From Forficula auricularia (lineage: Eukaryota > Arthropoda > Insecta > Dermaptera > Forficulidae): DNA of 64,000 nucleotides. The translations under genes were made by a program, and so were the position numbers. The stretch spans positions 1-64,000 of the forward strand of contig JALMQS010000885.1 of NCBI GenBank assembly GCA_024734495.1, written 5' to 3'. Below the pieces are notes generated by a model that worked only from the letters and a program-made list of their open reading frames with translations, was not told the DNA's origin and searched no databases. How positions within the stretch are numbered: position 1 is the first letter of the stretch; each line of letters begins with the position of its first letter. Positions 1-10,090 of the stretch are shown here, one piece after another.

Positions 1-262
1 CAAATAAAATACACTAAAGGTATAAAATAATTATTAACTTATTTAGTTACAACTAAACTACGAAATATTAAGATGAAATTACTTTTTTAAGTCGGTGCCG
101 AACATATACCATTTATGAATCGCATTGTCACCGAGTACAAAAAGTAATTTCATGTTAATATTTCGTACTTTAGTTGTAACTAAATAAGTTAATAATTATT
201 TAATACTTTTTAGTGTATTTTATTTGTTGAAGTCGGTTTTATTTTTTTCTTAAAATTTTTTC
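1..262. repeat. Palindromic foldback repeat with start of RTE-like tail
   Basis: Positions 1-109 and about 125-229 are near-perfect reverse complements of each other, separated by a short loop. The motif AAGTCGGT sits by the loop, and the right arm runs into GAAGTCGGTTTTAT. The same unit recurs at 22454, 23187 and 29370. The left edge lies at or beyond the window start, so the copy may be incomplete. Confidence 0.8.
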
Positions 263-1021
263 AAGGTAATTTCATCTCCATATTGTAGCATTATCTACGT
301 ATTTTCAAAATGTTTATAAATAGTTGCTTTATATTAGGTACTTTTTTAAATGAACTATTTTTCCAAATTTTCATTGATTAAGAAAAGAATTTCTCCTCAA
401 ACTTTTGGAAAATTAATAAACGTTTTCAGGTCGTTTTATAAAATAACTGTATTTATTTAATACAAGAAGCTTCTGTCAACAGAGTTATAAAAATGTTGAA
501 CTAAACTGTTTTGATTTAATTTAATTTAATCCCATTTTCAGCATGGTATTTTGGATGAGTGAAGATATTCAATAAGCTCTTATACCATATTTTAACTATA
601 ATTTCTAATATTTCAAACAATATCTTTCACTAGCTATTTCAATAAGGATCAATCTTATAATAAAAAAAGAGGCGAAATTGTAATCGGACTGAAAAGAAAA
701 GCCCATTGGAGAAGAAATCGGTAGAAATAATCAGTGGGGCTGTTGGTATTCTCAATTCAATGGAGCAGACAACGGAGAAATCTCTTTGCATGCCAATTCA
801 TTCCCAAAACTTGATGAGTCAGATGACAGACAGACAGACAGACAGACAGGAGCAGCCTCTCTCTGCGATGCTCATTCAACCAGAGAGAAGAAGAAGAAAG
901 ACCTGATCAACCATGAACCAGGAACCAGCCAGCCTATCGTCGTTCAGTTCTCCTTCAAATCTCTTTTTCAATTATTAAACAATTTCACGAAATTTTCAGC
1001 CTCTTAAAATTTACTTATTTA
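263..1021. other. AT-rich DNA with a low-copy island and a GACA microsatellite
   Basis: Positions 263-640 are AT-rich and show no recognised feature. Positions 640-1015 are less AT-rich and match nothing else in the window. They contain a (GACA)n run at 825-851. Short ORFs here resemble no known protein, so this could be an untranslated exon or regulatory DNA, but there is no proof. Confidence 0.4.
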
Positions 1022-1104
1022 CTAGATGACGCCCGGGCCTTCGCTCCGGCGTCACCTAGCCCCTGTCGGCGAGCGTCTCGTTTTATGGTTAAAATTTATA
1101 TAGA
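1022..1104 (-). mobile_element. Very short Helitron-like element (83 bp)
   Basis: On the minus strand it begins TCTATATAAATTTT right after an A. It ends with a GC-rich hairpin (GACGCC...GGGCGTC), a short spacer and CTAG followed by T. These are Helitron rules: 5' TC, 3' hairpin plus CTRR, insertion between A and T. It has no coding capacity. Related GC-rich ends occur near 10150, 39000 and 58555. An 83-bp complete element is unusual, so it may be a deletion product. Confidence 0.45.
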
Positions 1105-1458
1105 TAATTGCTTACCTGTCAAAATTGATTTGATAAAAAATTTAAACATATTTAAAAAATGATAATAGTTTTGAAAATAAATTGAAAATGCAAATAATTA
1201 TAGAATAGGTATTAAAACAGTAAATGAATTATATATTGTTTGTCAAAATTGTTCCCTTAACCAAAAATAATATTGACAGTTGAAAGATTTCCAAAAAGCT
1301 ATTATCGGCCACCTTGTTTGTTTGCTTTTACCACCCAGAGAGGCGCTGGCGTTGTTTTCTCGAAAAAATATTTTTTGCATGCCACGGGTGTGATATCTAT
1401 AAAAACACTATACTTATATAAAAACACTCGTGTATTTGAATGGAATGTTGTGTGAAAA

Positions 1459-1750
1459 TTTCAATATCGTATGGATATTGAAAATTTGATTTTCCTTCTT
1501 CACCGGTGGTCAGCTTAGAACTAAAGACATTCTTTTTGGTTCACATTCAAATATAACCATATGTTTCCTGTTTTACAAAGAGATTTGAATGTGAACCAAA
1601 AGAATGTCTTTAGTTCTAAGCTGACCACCAGTGAAGAAGGAACATCAAATTTTCAATATCCATACGATATTGACTCCATGAAAAACAACATTTATAATTA
1701 AAAAAGACTGATGATGAAGACCAAGTCTTCGAAACTATAGTCTCAAACAA
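1459..1750. repeat. Foldback element with hammerhead-like motif at its right edge
   Basis: Positions 1459-1552 are the reverse complement of about 1579-1673, with only a ~26-bp loop. The right arm continues into a CTGATGAT...GAAACTATAGTC motif at 1708-1742. A partial copy in the opposite orientation lies at 25950-26110. There is no ORF, so it is probably a non-autonomous element. Confidence 0.75.
1708..1742 (+). ncRNA. Hammerhead-ribozyme-like core
   Basis: CTGATGA (1708-1714) is followed by one extra T and then a perfect 6-bp stem GAAGAC/GTCTTC with a 3-nt loop. Next come GAA, the pair AC...GT closing a TATA loop, and a C. In hammerhead terms this is the CUGANGA box, stem II, GAAA box, a 2-bp stem III and a cleavage-site C. 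The extra T before stem II departs from the textbook core, and stem I is weak (GA/TC). Activity is unproven. Confidence 0.4.
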
Positions 1751-1755
1751 ATATA

Positions 1756-2096
1756 TGTAAGTTTGCAAATAAAACAACTTTATTCGATTGCTAAAACAAT
1801 ATTAGATTTTATTAAATTAAAACGTATTTACAAAAATATTGACATATAATCTTAATTTGAGTTATCTTACCTAAAACAATATTAGAATAGAATAATTAGT
1901 TATTTTATTCGTAGATTTCAAATAGCAACAGGTTTTTAAATAACTGATTATCTTTTAATGTATAAATGTAATATATAATGACATGTCTTAAGAGTTTAAA
2001 CATTAACTGATTATTGTTCTAGGGAGATCAAGTTAGTAACTTTACGAAACCAAATTAAGATGTTGAATTTAAAAGGTGGGAATTTTAAATTTATAT
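1756..2096 (-). repeat. LTR-like direct repeat (3' copy for the minus-strand ORF)
   Basis: About 341 bp, nearly identical to 3606-3945 and in the same orientation. By eye I see one substitution and one 1-bp length difference. Both copies begin TGTAAGTTTGC on the plus strand and end near TTTATAT. The near-identity of the two copies suggests recent insertion. Flanking ATATA on both sides could be a target duplication, but the DNA there is low complexity. Confidence 0.8.
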
Positions 2097-2117
2097 CTTC
2101 CCTGGTCGATGACTCTT

Positions 2118-3585
2118 TTATACAGCAGTATTAAAAGAGTAGGGTATCAACTTATTACTGTGATATCTGCTTCCTTCTTTATGTTTCTTGCCGTCCTCTA
2201 TTTCATATGTTGTCTTGGATACTTTCTTCTTTATCTTGAATGGCCCTTTTCGAATCTCTTCTAGCTTATTCCTATTTAGTTTGTTCCCATTTGAGACAAA
2301 AACTAAGTCTCCTTCTTTAAATTCGTGTTCCGACCTATTTTCGTCTATTCTTCTTTTGTTTCTCGCGAAATTTTCTTCTGAATTTTCAAATGCTTTTCTT
2401 CTATCTTCTTCTAAATTTCTTTTTTCTTGTAATTCACTCGGAATAATATCTGTACGTTCTCCATATAATAAATATGCCGGTGCAAATTTCGTAGAAGTGT
2501 GAGTTGTTTTGTTATATTCTTCCGTGCATATTTCTGCCAGTTTTGTCCATGATTCATTATATTCTTCATCGTTTATTTTACAGCGGATTCTGTTGACTAA
2601 TGTCTGATTCAGTCTCTCATTAAGCCCATTCGACTGTGGATTATCCACTGAGGTAAAAATCAATTCAATATTTAGTTTCTTCAAATAATCTTTAAATTTT
2701 CTTGAGTTGAAAGCTCCAAATTGATCTACCATTAATTGCTTGATTTTATTTTCTCTTGCAATTGGCTGTATTAACTTTATAAAATTTTCTGTAGTTTGTT
2801 CTTTTGATGTTAGAATCCATGCATATCTGGTGAAATGATCTACCAATAGATGCATGTATTTTTTTGTTGATTTGTTTCCTCCAAAACCACCTATAGTATC
2901 TAAAGACATAATCTCAAATGGAGCCTTTGCTGGGCCCAGTTTTGACAAATTACCTATAGGTCTTATTCTTCTGGTTTTATTTCTTATACAAATCTCGCAA
3001 CTCCTACAGTAATCGTTAACTATTCTATCCATATTCTTGAAGAAATAGTGTGGTCTTAATTTTTCTGTTATTTGCTTGCTTCCAATATGACCATAAAATT
3101 TATGTATTTTTTCTACTAAATGTAAACCAAATTCTTCTGATATGTAAATTCTCTTCTTATTTTTCTTGATTTTGAAACTAATATCACCTTCTTTTTTTAC
3201 ATGTTTTTCGTTTTTAATTTCGTCTTTTATTTTTTTCTAACTCTTCAATCTTCTTTAATAAGACATTATTATGTTTTATTTCACTTTTTGTTTTGTTTTC
3301 TTCTTCAAGTTCGTCGTAGTTTGAGAAATTTCCTTCATCATCGCAGTAAAAAATGTTCATTTCTTTCGAGAAATTAATTCCTAATTTCCGGAATCCTCCT
3401 ATTTTCGAAATAGTTTTTAAACTATTTTGAACATTTTTATTTTCTTTTATCAACATATGTTTTTCGAGGTCACGTTCTTCTTCTGGTATACTATACCAGG
3501 TGATCTTATCCTCTGAAATCGCCGCCACGTGATACAATGTTTCTTCTTTTTTGATAATATGAACAAATAGTTTATTTGTTGCCAT
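2118..3585 (-). pseudogene. Gypsy-type retroelement integrase with unfamiliar N-terminal region (one frameshift)
   Basis: The minus-strand frame opens at 3585, only ~20 bp inside one LTR, and stops at 2118, ~21 bp inside the other. The first 123 codons (3585-3214; begins MATNKLFVHIIKKEE, ends in a charged coiled-coil-like tail) match nothing I recognise. A single-base slip in an A-run near 3235 breaks the frame. The second frame then gives an H2C2 zinc finger (HKFYGH, then CRSCEIC) and an rve core with catalytic D in MSLDTIG, D in MVDQFGAF and E in NGLNERLNQ, spaced D-35-E. The C-terminus has the GPF motif (RKGPFKI) seen in Gypsy-type integrases. No gag, protease, RT or RNase H is present, and there is no room for a usual primer-binding site. 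Its expected role is strand transfer of LTR DNA ends. Whether the frameshift is real or an assembly error cannot be told. Confidence 0.85.
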
Positions 3586-3605
3586 TATTAAACAATTATT
3601 CTATT

Positions 3606-3937
3606 TGTAAGTTTGCAAATAAAACAACTTTATTCGATTGCTAAAACAATATTAGGTTTTATTAAATTAAAACGTATTTACAAAAATATTGACATATAAT
3701 CTTAATTTGAGTTATCTTACCTAAAACAATATTAGAATAGAATAATTAGTTATTTTATTCGTAGATTTCAAATAGCAACAGGTTTTTAAATAACTGATTA
3801 TCTTTTAATGTATAAATGTAATATATAATGACATGTCTTAAGAGTTTAAACATTAACTGATTATTGTTCTAGGGAGATCAAGTTAGTAACTTTACGAAAC
3901 CAAATTAAGATGTTGAATTTAAAAGGTGGAATTTTAA

Positions 3938-3945
<8 letters not shown>
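3606..3945 (-). repeat. LTR-like direct repeat (5' copy for the minus-strand ORF)
   Basis: This is the partner of 1756-2096. On the minus strand it ends in ACTTACA, and the ORF's ATG follows after ~20 bp. The outer end merges into a (TA)n run, which blurs its exact border. The canonical TG...CA pair is not met at both ends on one strand, so the LTR assignment rests on direct duplication plus the integrase. Confidence 0.78.
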
Positions 3946-3996
<51 letters not shown>

Positions 3997-4085
3997 CAGA
4001 TATATCATCTCGATATATATGTGTGTATATTTATTTGCATCAAGCAGAGGACAACCTCTTTGTTTCTCTTTGTCAGTCAACTTGA
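3941..4085. repeat. (TA)n microsatellite and adjoining dispersed repeat
   Basis: Positions 3941-3992 are pure TA repeats. Positions 3993-4085 match, in reverse complement, 25187-25270 (shared GATGCAAATAAACATA and AGGTTGTCCTCTGC). A third partial copy sits at 7203-7256, where the Tc1 element has inserted. Confidence 0.75.
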
Positions 4086-4431
4086 GCTTTTTCTGGAAAT
4101 GTCTTACATCTATAAGGGGTATAGCCATTGCATTTCTGAGATGAAGTGTCATAATGAATAGTATTCAATTTTTGGCCTTCTTAATCTATTTAATTGGGAT
4201 GCAAGCAACATGACTGGTATTGAGAAGGTTGTAAATATGCAAACAGCACATGATTATGTATGTAGACGGTCACCTATCTAAGAAATAACTACGTTACATG
4301 TTATATATTTCTTATTGATTTTGAGAACTGTTAATTTGACAATTTTTGTTGATGTTTACTCGTTATAATCAAGGGCTCGTAAAAAACGGTTTCGTTTTTA
4401 ACTTAACATTGTACCAACATTATTATCATTT

Positions 4432-4735
4432 CAGTCCATAATGTGTATTAATTCGTAAGTATATAATGGAAATTAAGGACAAGTTTTTGTGTGATTTTTT
4501 TTATTTTTCAACCAATGTTTCGTCGACTTTGACGACTTCTTCAGGGCTTCAAATAGTTACATCACACATTCGTCAAAATACATTAGAGATAAGAAAAATA
4601 ATGTATTTTGACGAATGTGTGATGTAACTATTTGAAGCCCTGAAGAAGTCGGCAAAGTCGACGAAACGTTGGTTGAAAAATAAAAAAAATCACACAAAAA
4701 ACTTGTCCTTAATTCCCATTATAAGCTTTTGAACT
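4432..4735. repeat. Foldback element with hammerhead-like motif
   Basis: Positions 4432-4586 and 4598-4735 are inverted copies. The right arm carries CTGAAGA (4640-4646), an extra A, GTCG, a 7-nt loop, CGAC and GAAAC, then GTTGGTT, which can form a 2-bp stem III. The left arm holds the same motif on the other strand. A diverged copy is nested in the hAT element at 16867-17140. Confidence 0.75.
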
Positions 4736-5171
4736 GTACCAAGCAATTATTTCCGATTTCCTCGTTAAATCCGGCTTCTCGTTATAAGCGGGTTCGATTG
4801 TATTAATAATCTTTTCTTTATTAAGTAATAAAAATTGATCCTCAATTAAATCGAATTTGGTTTACAAAATTGAAAATTTATCAAGATAAATATTCGATTG
4901 GATCAGAAAATATAATCGCATATTTCCAGAAATAGGCGATTTCTCAAATTAGGCATAATATTTATAAGGGGTGCTCATACTTGAGAACGATCCCAGAATA
5001 AGTCGATCGAAGCGTCGTAGTTATACTGTATTATTTGTTTCAATAAATAATTATAATTAATTATGTTTGATTTAAATAAAAATTCAAATTTTAATAATAT
5101 TTATACTTTTATACCTATATGTTTTGTTTAAGCAAAAAAGTCTTCGTTATAACTCATATATAATACCTATA
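4736..5171. other. AT-rich unassigned DNA
   Basis: No gene seen. Positions 4970-5070 resemble 34500-34640 and 15960-16050 (shared TTCAATAAATAATTATAATT), pointing to another dispersed repeat family. Confidence 0.4.
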
Positions 5172-5828
5172 CTAGCTGCAAGGCCCGCATTCGGCGGCCT
5201 TCATAGGTGCTACAAGCACGCCCCCTGAACCCTCAGCCCTCAAATCCCGCTCCTCCCCCGAAACCCACCCAGCACCCAGATGTAAATATGAAATTTCATA
5301 ATAATCCTTCTTGAATGAGACAATAAAAGAGTGTAGTCTTCTGCTGGAATTATAAATTTTATTTATTTATAACGAGACTATAGTTTCGAGGGCTTTGCCC
5401 TCTTCATCAGTCTATTACGTGTATTCACAGGAATTAATTTATGAATGAATTCATAAATTAATTCCTGTGAATCACATTGTAATAGACTGATGAAGAGGAG
5501 CAAAGCCCTCGAAACTATAGTCTCGTTATAAATAAATAAAATTTATAATTCCAGCAGAAGATCACACTCTTTTATTGTCTCCTTCAATATATAAAAATTC
5601 TGCTACTCTCGGCACAAAAACTTTCAATTTAATAATCCCTTCAGCCGTTTTTATGTGAATCGTGAGCAACTTTTCGGAAACCACTGAAACAGACATACAG
5701 ACAGACAGACCGGAATTTTGTTGAGGGTCTTTTCGTTCATAACTTTGCTTGAAACGCGTGCAACCTAAATTTGGCGTGATTTGGAGCAATGTACAGACAA
5801 AACCTTAATTTTATATAGTATATATAGA
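5172..5828 (-). mobile_element. Non-autonomous Helitron, interrupted
   Basis: The minus-strand 5' end is A|TCTATATATACTATATAAA, and TTAAGGTTTTGTCTGTACA follows. The 3' end has the hairpin GGCCGCC...GGGCC, a short spacer and CTAG|T. It shares its body with the copies at 11904-12972 and 58777-59629, including the AGACAGACA stretch and the CCTCAACAAAATTCC region. A foldback of ~320 bp has inserted at 5308-5629. There is no Rep/helicase ORF, so it must rely on an enzyme encoded elsewhere. Confidence 0.8.
5308..5629. mobile_element. Foldback element nested in Helitron, with 9-bp target duplication
   Basis: Flanked by TAATAATCC at 5299-5307 and 5630-5638. The uninterrupted Helitron copies have this site once. 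The two arms meet near 5440. Hammerhead-like cores lie at 5487-5522 (+; stem GAGG/CCTC) and 5376-5410 (-; perfect stem GAGGGC/GCCCTC), each followed by GAAACTATAGTC. The outer end carries GCCGAGAGTAGCAGAA, also found at 25165, 39890 and 41020. Confidence 0.75.
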
Positions 5829-7256
5829 TAGTTATTATTTTCTCAATAGAATTTATTTTAAAACTGTTATAAAATGAAAAAAAAATATTTACTGTACCGA
5901 AACGTCTTTTTAATTAGCAGCACATTTTAGTTGATTTTGATCAGTAGATAAAAAAAGGTGACCGAGACCTGAGTTAAGAGCTCTACTTAAGGGGAAGTTA
6001 AACTGTATAATTCTAATGGGAGAAAAGATTTTTATTCCCTCGATAATAATTTTCTGCCAATAGATGTAAAAAGGGGTAAATTCGCGTGATTTTACTTGTA
6101 ATAATTAATTCTACTAGTATATACCGCAAAGAGGTGTCATGGCTATCGAAATTTAAATTAAATATTAATAAATTGTAATATAAAATAATAAAATAAATAA
6201 TAAATAAATGCAGAGCAATGAAACCATGCAGTTGAGGTGCATATTGTACAATAATAATAAATTGTACAAAAAATTTAAATAATTATATCAATTCAACGAA
6301 TCTCTTAGCTGGCACCTCGACGCCGACGCGACGGCGACGTCCTTTAAGGATTCCCGAAAGATAAATTCTAGGAGATATTACGAATTCGATGGTTAGAATA
6401 TAGAATTTCTGGTTTTTCCATTTGACAAAGTGCACGTAGCCAATGGAGAAGCAATAAAATGATCAAGGTTTGGTTCTACCGCAATATGGTCACTTTTGAG
6501 GAAGCAGGAAGGAAAGGTGACAGTTTCAGATCAGTACATTACGTGTTTTAAGGCACGCAGCAGGTCGACCTTGTCCTTTCAGATTAAAAATACACACGGT
6601 ATCGAAACTGCTTATGTAATTAGTCAATGTGGATGAATTTCAAGGAGAGAGAAAGAAAAAATCCCAGCTTCTTAACTAACACTCATAGCACCTTATTATA
6701 ATACTAAGAAACGATCGTATTGAATACAGTAGGTTAATTATTTGAATGACGCGATACGATAACTAATTAGTATCATCGCATTGTAGATTTGGTTGAGTTG
6801 TTAAAAAAAAGTTAAATATGGGCTGAAAACTCGTAAATTGTCACTTTTTTAATAAAATAAACTGATCATAAATTTTGTCATCTAGTTCTGGATTTGTTTT
6901 CACGAGCTGGGATTTCCCCAGTACAATCAAAATATCCTATATTCTGATGTGATCTCATTAAAAATGTGTATTTTAGGTAGTTTTAGTTTTTTTAATTAAT
7001 AAAGTAAAGGGAGTGTAGTTTCACACTCAAAGAGGTTTATACAAACTCAATATATTTCGGATTATTAGTCCATCATCAGGAGTTTACAGGTTAAAAACTT
7101 TAGTTTTTTTGCTATTTCGTGTTTAGAATAGTCTAAAAAGTCGAGAAAATTCATTTTCAAGTAGGATTTTTTTTTTTAATTGAAAATATATAATTTGTTG
7201 ATTCATAAGGAGAAATCAATGAGGTTGTCCTCTGCTTGATGCAAATAAACATAATA
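5829..7256. other. Mostly AT-rich; low-copy island at 6300-6660; repeat fragments
   Basis: The island at 6300-6660 opens with a CpG-rich 40-bp stretch (GACGCCGACGCGACGGCGAC) and matches nothing else in the window. ORFs there are short and unrecognised. Positions 7001-7080 carry a repeat end that also occurs at 44393-44520, with a hammerhead-like motif on the minus strand at 7052-7079 (CTGATGAT, stem GGA/TCC, GAAAT). Positions 7203-7256 are the dispersed repeat noted at 3993. Confidence 0.4.
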
Positions 7257-7420
7257 TACGAGCCCCGTCCCATCTCAATTGGCCCACCAATATTTTTTCT
7301 TTTTAAATAAAATTATCCTAATTCACGGTAAATTTAATTTAAATATTTATTTTTATTATCATTTGGAACAACATTTTAAACAATTTAAAACATTTTATTG
7401 TAACATTTAACTTAAAATTA

Positions 7421-7607
7421 GGGGGGTCGGGTAGGCTAGGCGGTAGCATGTCAGCCAGCTAACCAGGGGACCCGAGTTCGAATCCGACTCGAGGCATCCA
7501 GCTAAAATCTGACCCCCGGGGTAGAGACAAATTTTAAAAAATATAGCTAGTATCGTAATTAGGCTTATGGCTAGAAAGGCCGAAAAGCCAAAAAAAAAAA
7601 AAAAAAA
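7421..7607 (+). mobile_element. tRNA-derived SINE inside the left TIR
   Basis: An A-box-like GTAGGCTAGGCGGTAGCATG and a B box GAGTTCGAATCCGA are followed by a body and an A-run ending at 7607. AACTTAAAATTA flanks it at 7409-7420 and 7606-7617, a target-site duplication. The symmetric copy at 8914-9095 has the same surroundings. Confidence 0.85.
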
Positions 7608-7769
7608 CTTAAAATTATTTTTTAATTGTTAAAAACATATTTTTATATAAAAAATAGTTCTTTGCTTTTCACGATTTTTTTTTAAGAATCTTTGAATATG
7701 TGAAATAATCAAGTAGGCTTTGCCTTTTTCCAACAAAAGAAAGTTTGTTTTGTTTATTATTAGTAAAAA

Positions 7770-8824
7770 TGACTCGTGGAAAGGTTGTTGATGAAAAAAT
7801 TCGCTCAATTATTATCAATTTATTTAAAAAGGGAAAAATCAAACGCGGAAATTGGCGATCTAGTTAATTTATCAAAGTTTACTGTCAGAAATATTATTCG
7901 AGTTTATAAAACAACGGGTACAATAGCTACAAAACCTCGGTATGCGTCGAAATCCAAAATATCAGATGCTGATAGACGGGCATTGAAGAAGATTATTAGA
8001 AAAAACAGGCGTTCGAACTATGGTGAATTATCTGTTCTTTGGAGCGATGCTGTGGGGCGAAGTGTTTCAAGATCCACGTGCCATAGAGAAGCCCTTAGGT
8101 TAGGTTTTAAAACTTATAAGGTAATTTTATTGCAACTTATTCCAAATTTTTTTTTTGTAATTTTACTAATTTTTTTTAGGCGAAAGAAAAGCCACTTTTG
8201 ACATTAAAACAAAAGAAAAACCGGCTTAAATGGGCTAAAAGTCACATTAATTGGACGAGTGATGAATGTAATAGTGTCCATTGGTATGATGAGTCTCCGT
8301 TTTTGAAGTTTGTGTTGGGGACAATCGAAGCAGAGTTATTCGTCAGAAAAAGTGAAGCTTTCAATACAGATTGTTTAAAAAAGAAAGTAAAATTTCCTGC
8401 TTCAGTTATGGTATGGGGTTCAATGTCCGCTAGAGGTGTTGAAAACTTCACTTCATTGATGGAATTGTAAAACCAATAAATATTTAAAGATTTTAAACAA
8501 ATCGTTACTTCCAACAATGGCAGATGCATTGCAGAATAATAATACTTTGTGTTCCAACAAGACAGGCAGCTCGCTATACATCAAGAAAATCTTTAAAATG
8601 GCTTTCTGATCATAATGTTCCACTTTTGGAGTGGGTGGCAAACAGTCCCGACTTGTCACCAATAGAAACTTTTGGCACACAATGTAAAAGCTATTACGAA
8701 TAGAACCAGCTAGAAACGTAGTCGAATTAAAACACAACTTCAAAATATTTGGGATACTTTCACTCAAGATGAGAGTCAAAACTTAATAAGTACGTTGGCA
8801 AAAAGAATTCGCGCCCTCAATTAA
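7770..8824 (+). pseudogene. Tc1-like transposase, frameshifted, with a 59-bp intron
   Basis: ATG at 7770 opens the protein (MTRGKVVDEKIRS), but a frame change follows near 7840. The next segment has a helix-turn-helix (AEIGDLVNLSKFTVRN). A GT...AG intron at 8121-8179 joins to 8180, restoring the frame into the catalytic domain. The first Asp lies in VHWYDES and is followed by the family motif SVMVWGSMSARGV. After a further frame break near 8465 come FQQD and SPDLSPIE, which with one base restored would space as DD34E. The stop is at 8822-8824. The enzyme would cut and paste the element at TA sites, but this copy cannot make it. Confidence 0.88.
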
Positions 8825-8913
8825 AAATAAAAGGCGAATGCGACGTCACATAGTGGTAAAGGTTTTGTATTTTGTATGTTTTCCTTGTTTTTAACAATTA
8901 AAAATAATTTAAG

Positions 8914-9095
8914 TTTTTTTGGCTTTTCGGCCTTTCTAGCCATAAGCCATAATTACGATATATGTTATAATTCTTTTAAAATTTGTCTCTACCCTCGGGG
9001 GTCAGATTTTAGCTGGATGCCTCGAGTCGGATTCGAGACTCGGGTCCTCTCGGTTAGCTCGCTGTCACGCCACCGCCTAGCCTATCGGCCCCCCC
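8914..9095 (-). mobile_element. Same SINE inside the right TIR, inverted
   Basis: Reverse-complement copy of 7421-7607 with B box, body and a short T-run (A tail on minus). The flanks again read AACTTAAATT. It is diverged from the left copy by several substitutions and a shorter tail, so both have aged separately. Confidence 0.85.
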
Positions 9096-9254
9096 AATTT
9101 AAGTTAAATGTTACAATAAAATGTTTTAAATTGTTTAAAATGTTGTTCGAAATGATAATAAAAATAAATATTTAAATTAAATTTACCGTGAATTAGCATA
9201 ATTTTATTTAAAAAGAAAAATATTGGTGGGCCAATTGAGATGGGACGGGGCTCG

Positions 9255-9744
9255 TATTATGATGAATATGAATATGCATATGTATTAAGGTGAAATCATT
9301 TTGACTATCTATTTTTCTTTTTTGAGTCTCATATGAAAATTTATTATTATTTCTTATTTTAAGAAACATCTTGATAAAAAATTTTTTAGAGGTCGATCAA
9401 AAATTTTGATAATCTCAAAAATGTAAAAAAATCAATTTTTTTCTTTTTCGAAAAAGATTTTCTATACAGTAATTCTTTCAATTTTTATTAAAAATAATTG
9501 TTACGAAATTTCAGCCTAAAATTTGGAGTTTCGAAAGGTAACTCAAGAATTTTCAAGATTTTTTTAGTGATTCGTGTTTGACATTTTCGAGCAACATTTA
9601 AATATTAATACTTAAGATAGATTTTTTTTACTATCAATTTATAAAATATAATGAACAAAAATAGTGGACAAGACTAAAAAAAATCGGTATTAATATATAC
9701 CTATATATATATGTATTGTCATTATGTCTTTTATGGGTTTTGAC
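9255..9744. other. AT-rich unassigned DNA
   Basis: No ORF, inverted repeat or known element was recognised in this stretch. Confidence 0.4.
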
Positions 9745-10090
9745 TTTTTTACTAAGAATCTACCGTTTATTCTCCTAAATTGAAATTTATGCAAAAAAAT
9801 TTCTGTATTTTTGAGCCAGAAATTCTAGAGCTAGAAAGCTCTAGGCAATTCTCAGTATTGGAAATATACCCATTTTAGCACAAGAACTTTCTACGACTTT
9901 TTGGTCTTAAGTTATTGTGGGTATATGAATCCAGACACACAGGAAGAACAAAATCATGATTGAAAATGATTTTTCTCCTTATTTAAGACATTTTTGAACA
10001 CGAAAAAAATTGAAAATTTTTGAATGACAATATTAGGCTTGCCCGGGCGCGCGTACCTAGTGAAAATCCGTAACACTTCGGATGCAGTAG
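9745..10090. repeat. Dispersed repeat, copy 1
   Basis: Matches 48640-48960 over most of its length: shared TTCTGTATTTTTGAGCCAGA-like start, ACTTTCTACGACTTTT and AAATCATGATTGAAAATGA. Positions 58085-58245 hold a further partial copy. No ends or ORF could be defined. Confidence 0.6.

Larger units (their letters stand above)
7259..9254 (+). mobile_element. Tc1/mariner element with ~380-bp inverted repeats that both contain a SINE
   Basis: The terminal sequence CGAGCCCCGTCCCATCTC is mirrored exactly at the right end, and both ends abut TA, the Tc1/mariner target. The inverted repeats run to about 7640 and from about 8878, far longer than the simple Tc1 type, and each contains the same tRNA-derived SINE at the same place. 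The transposase in the centre is broken. The element sits inside a dispersed repeat of known layout, which confirms the borders. Confidence 0.9.

Noticed and set aside
2076..2502. Plus-strand ORFs opposite the integrase
   Set aside because: Shadow frames of the minus-strand integrase; no own features.
3910..4161. ORFs with long Ile-Tyr runs (also 25147-25437)
   Set aside because: Direct translation of (TA)n microsatellites.
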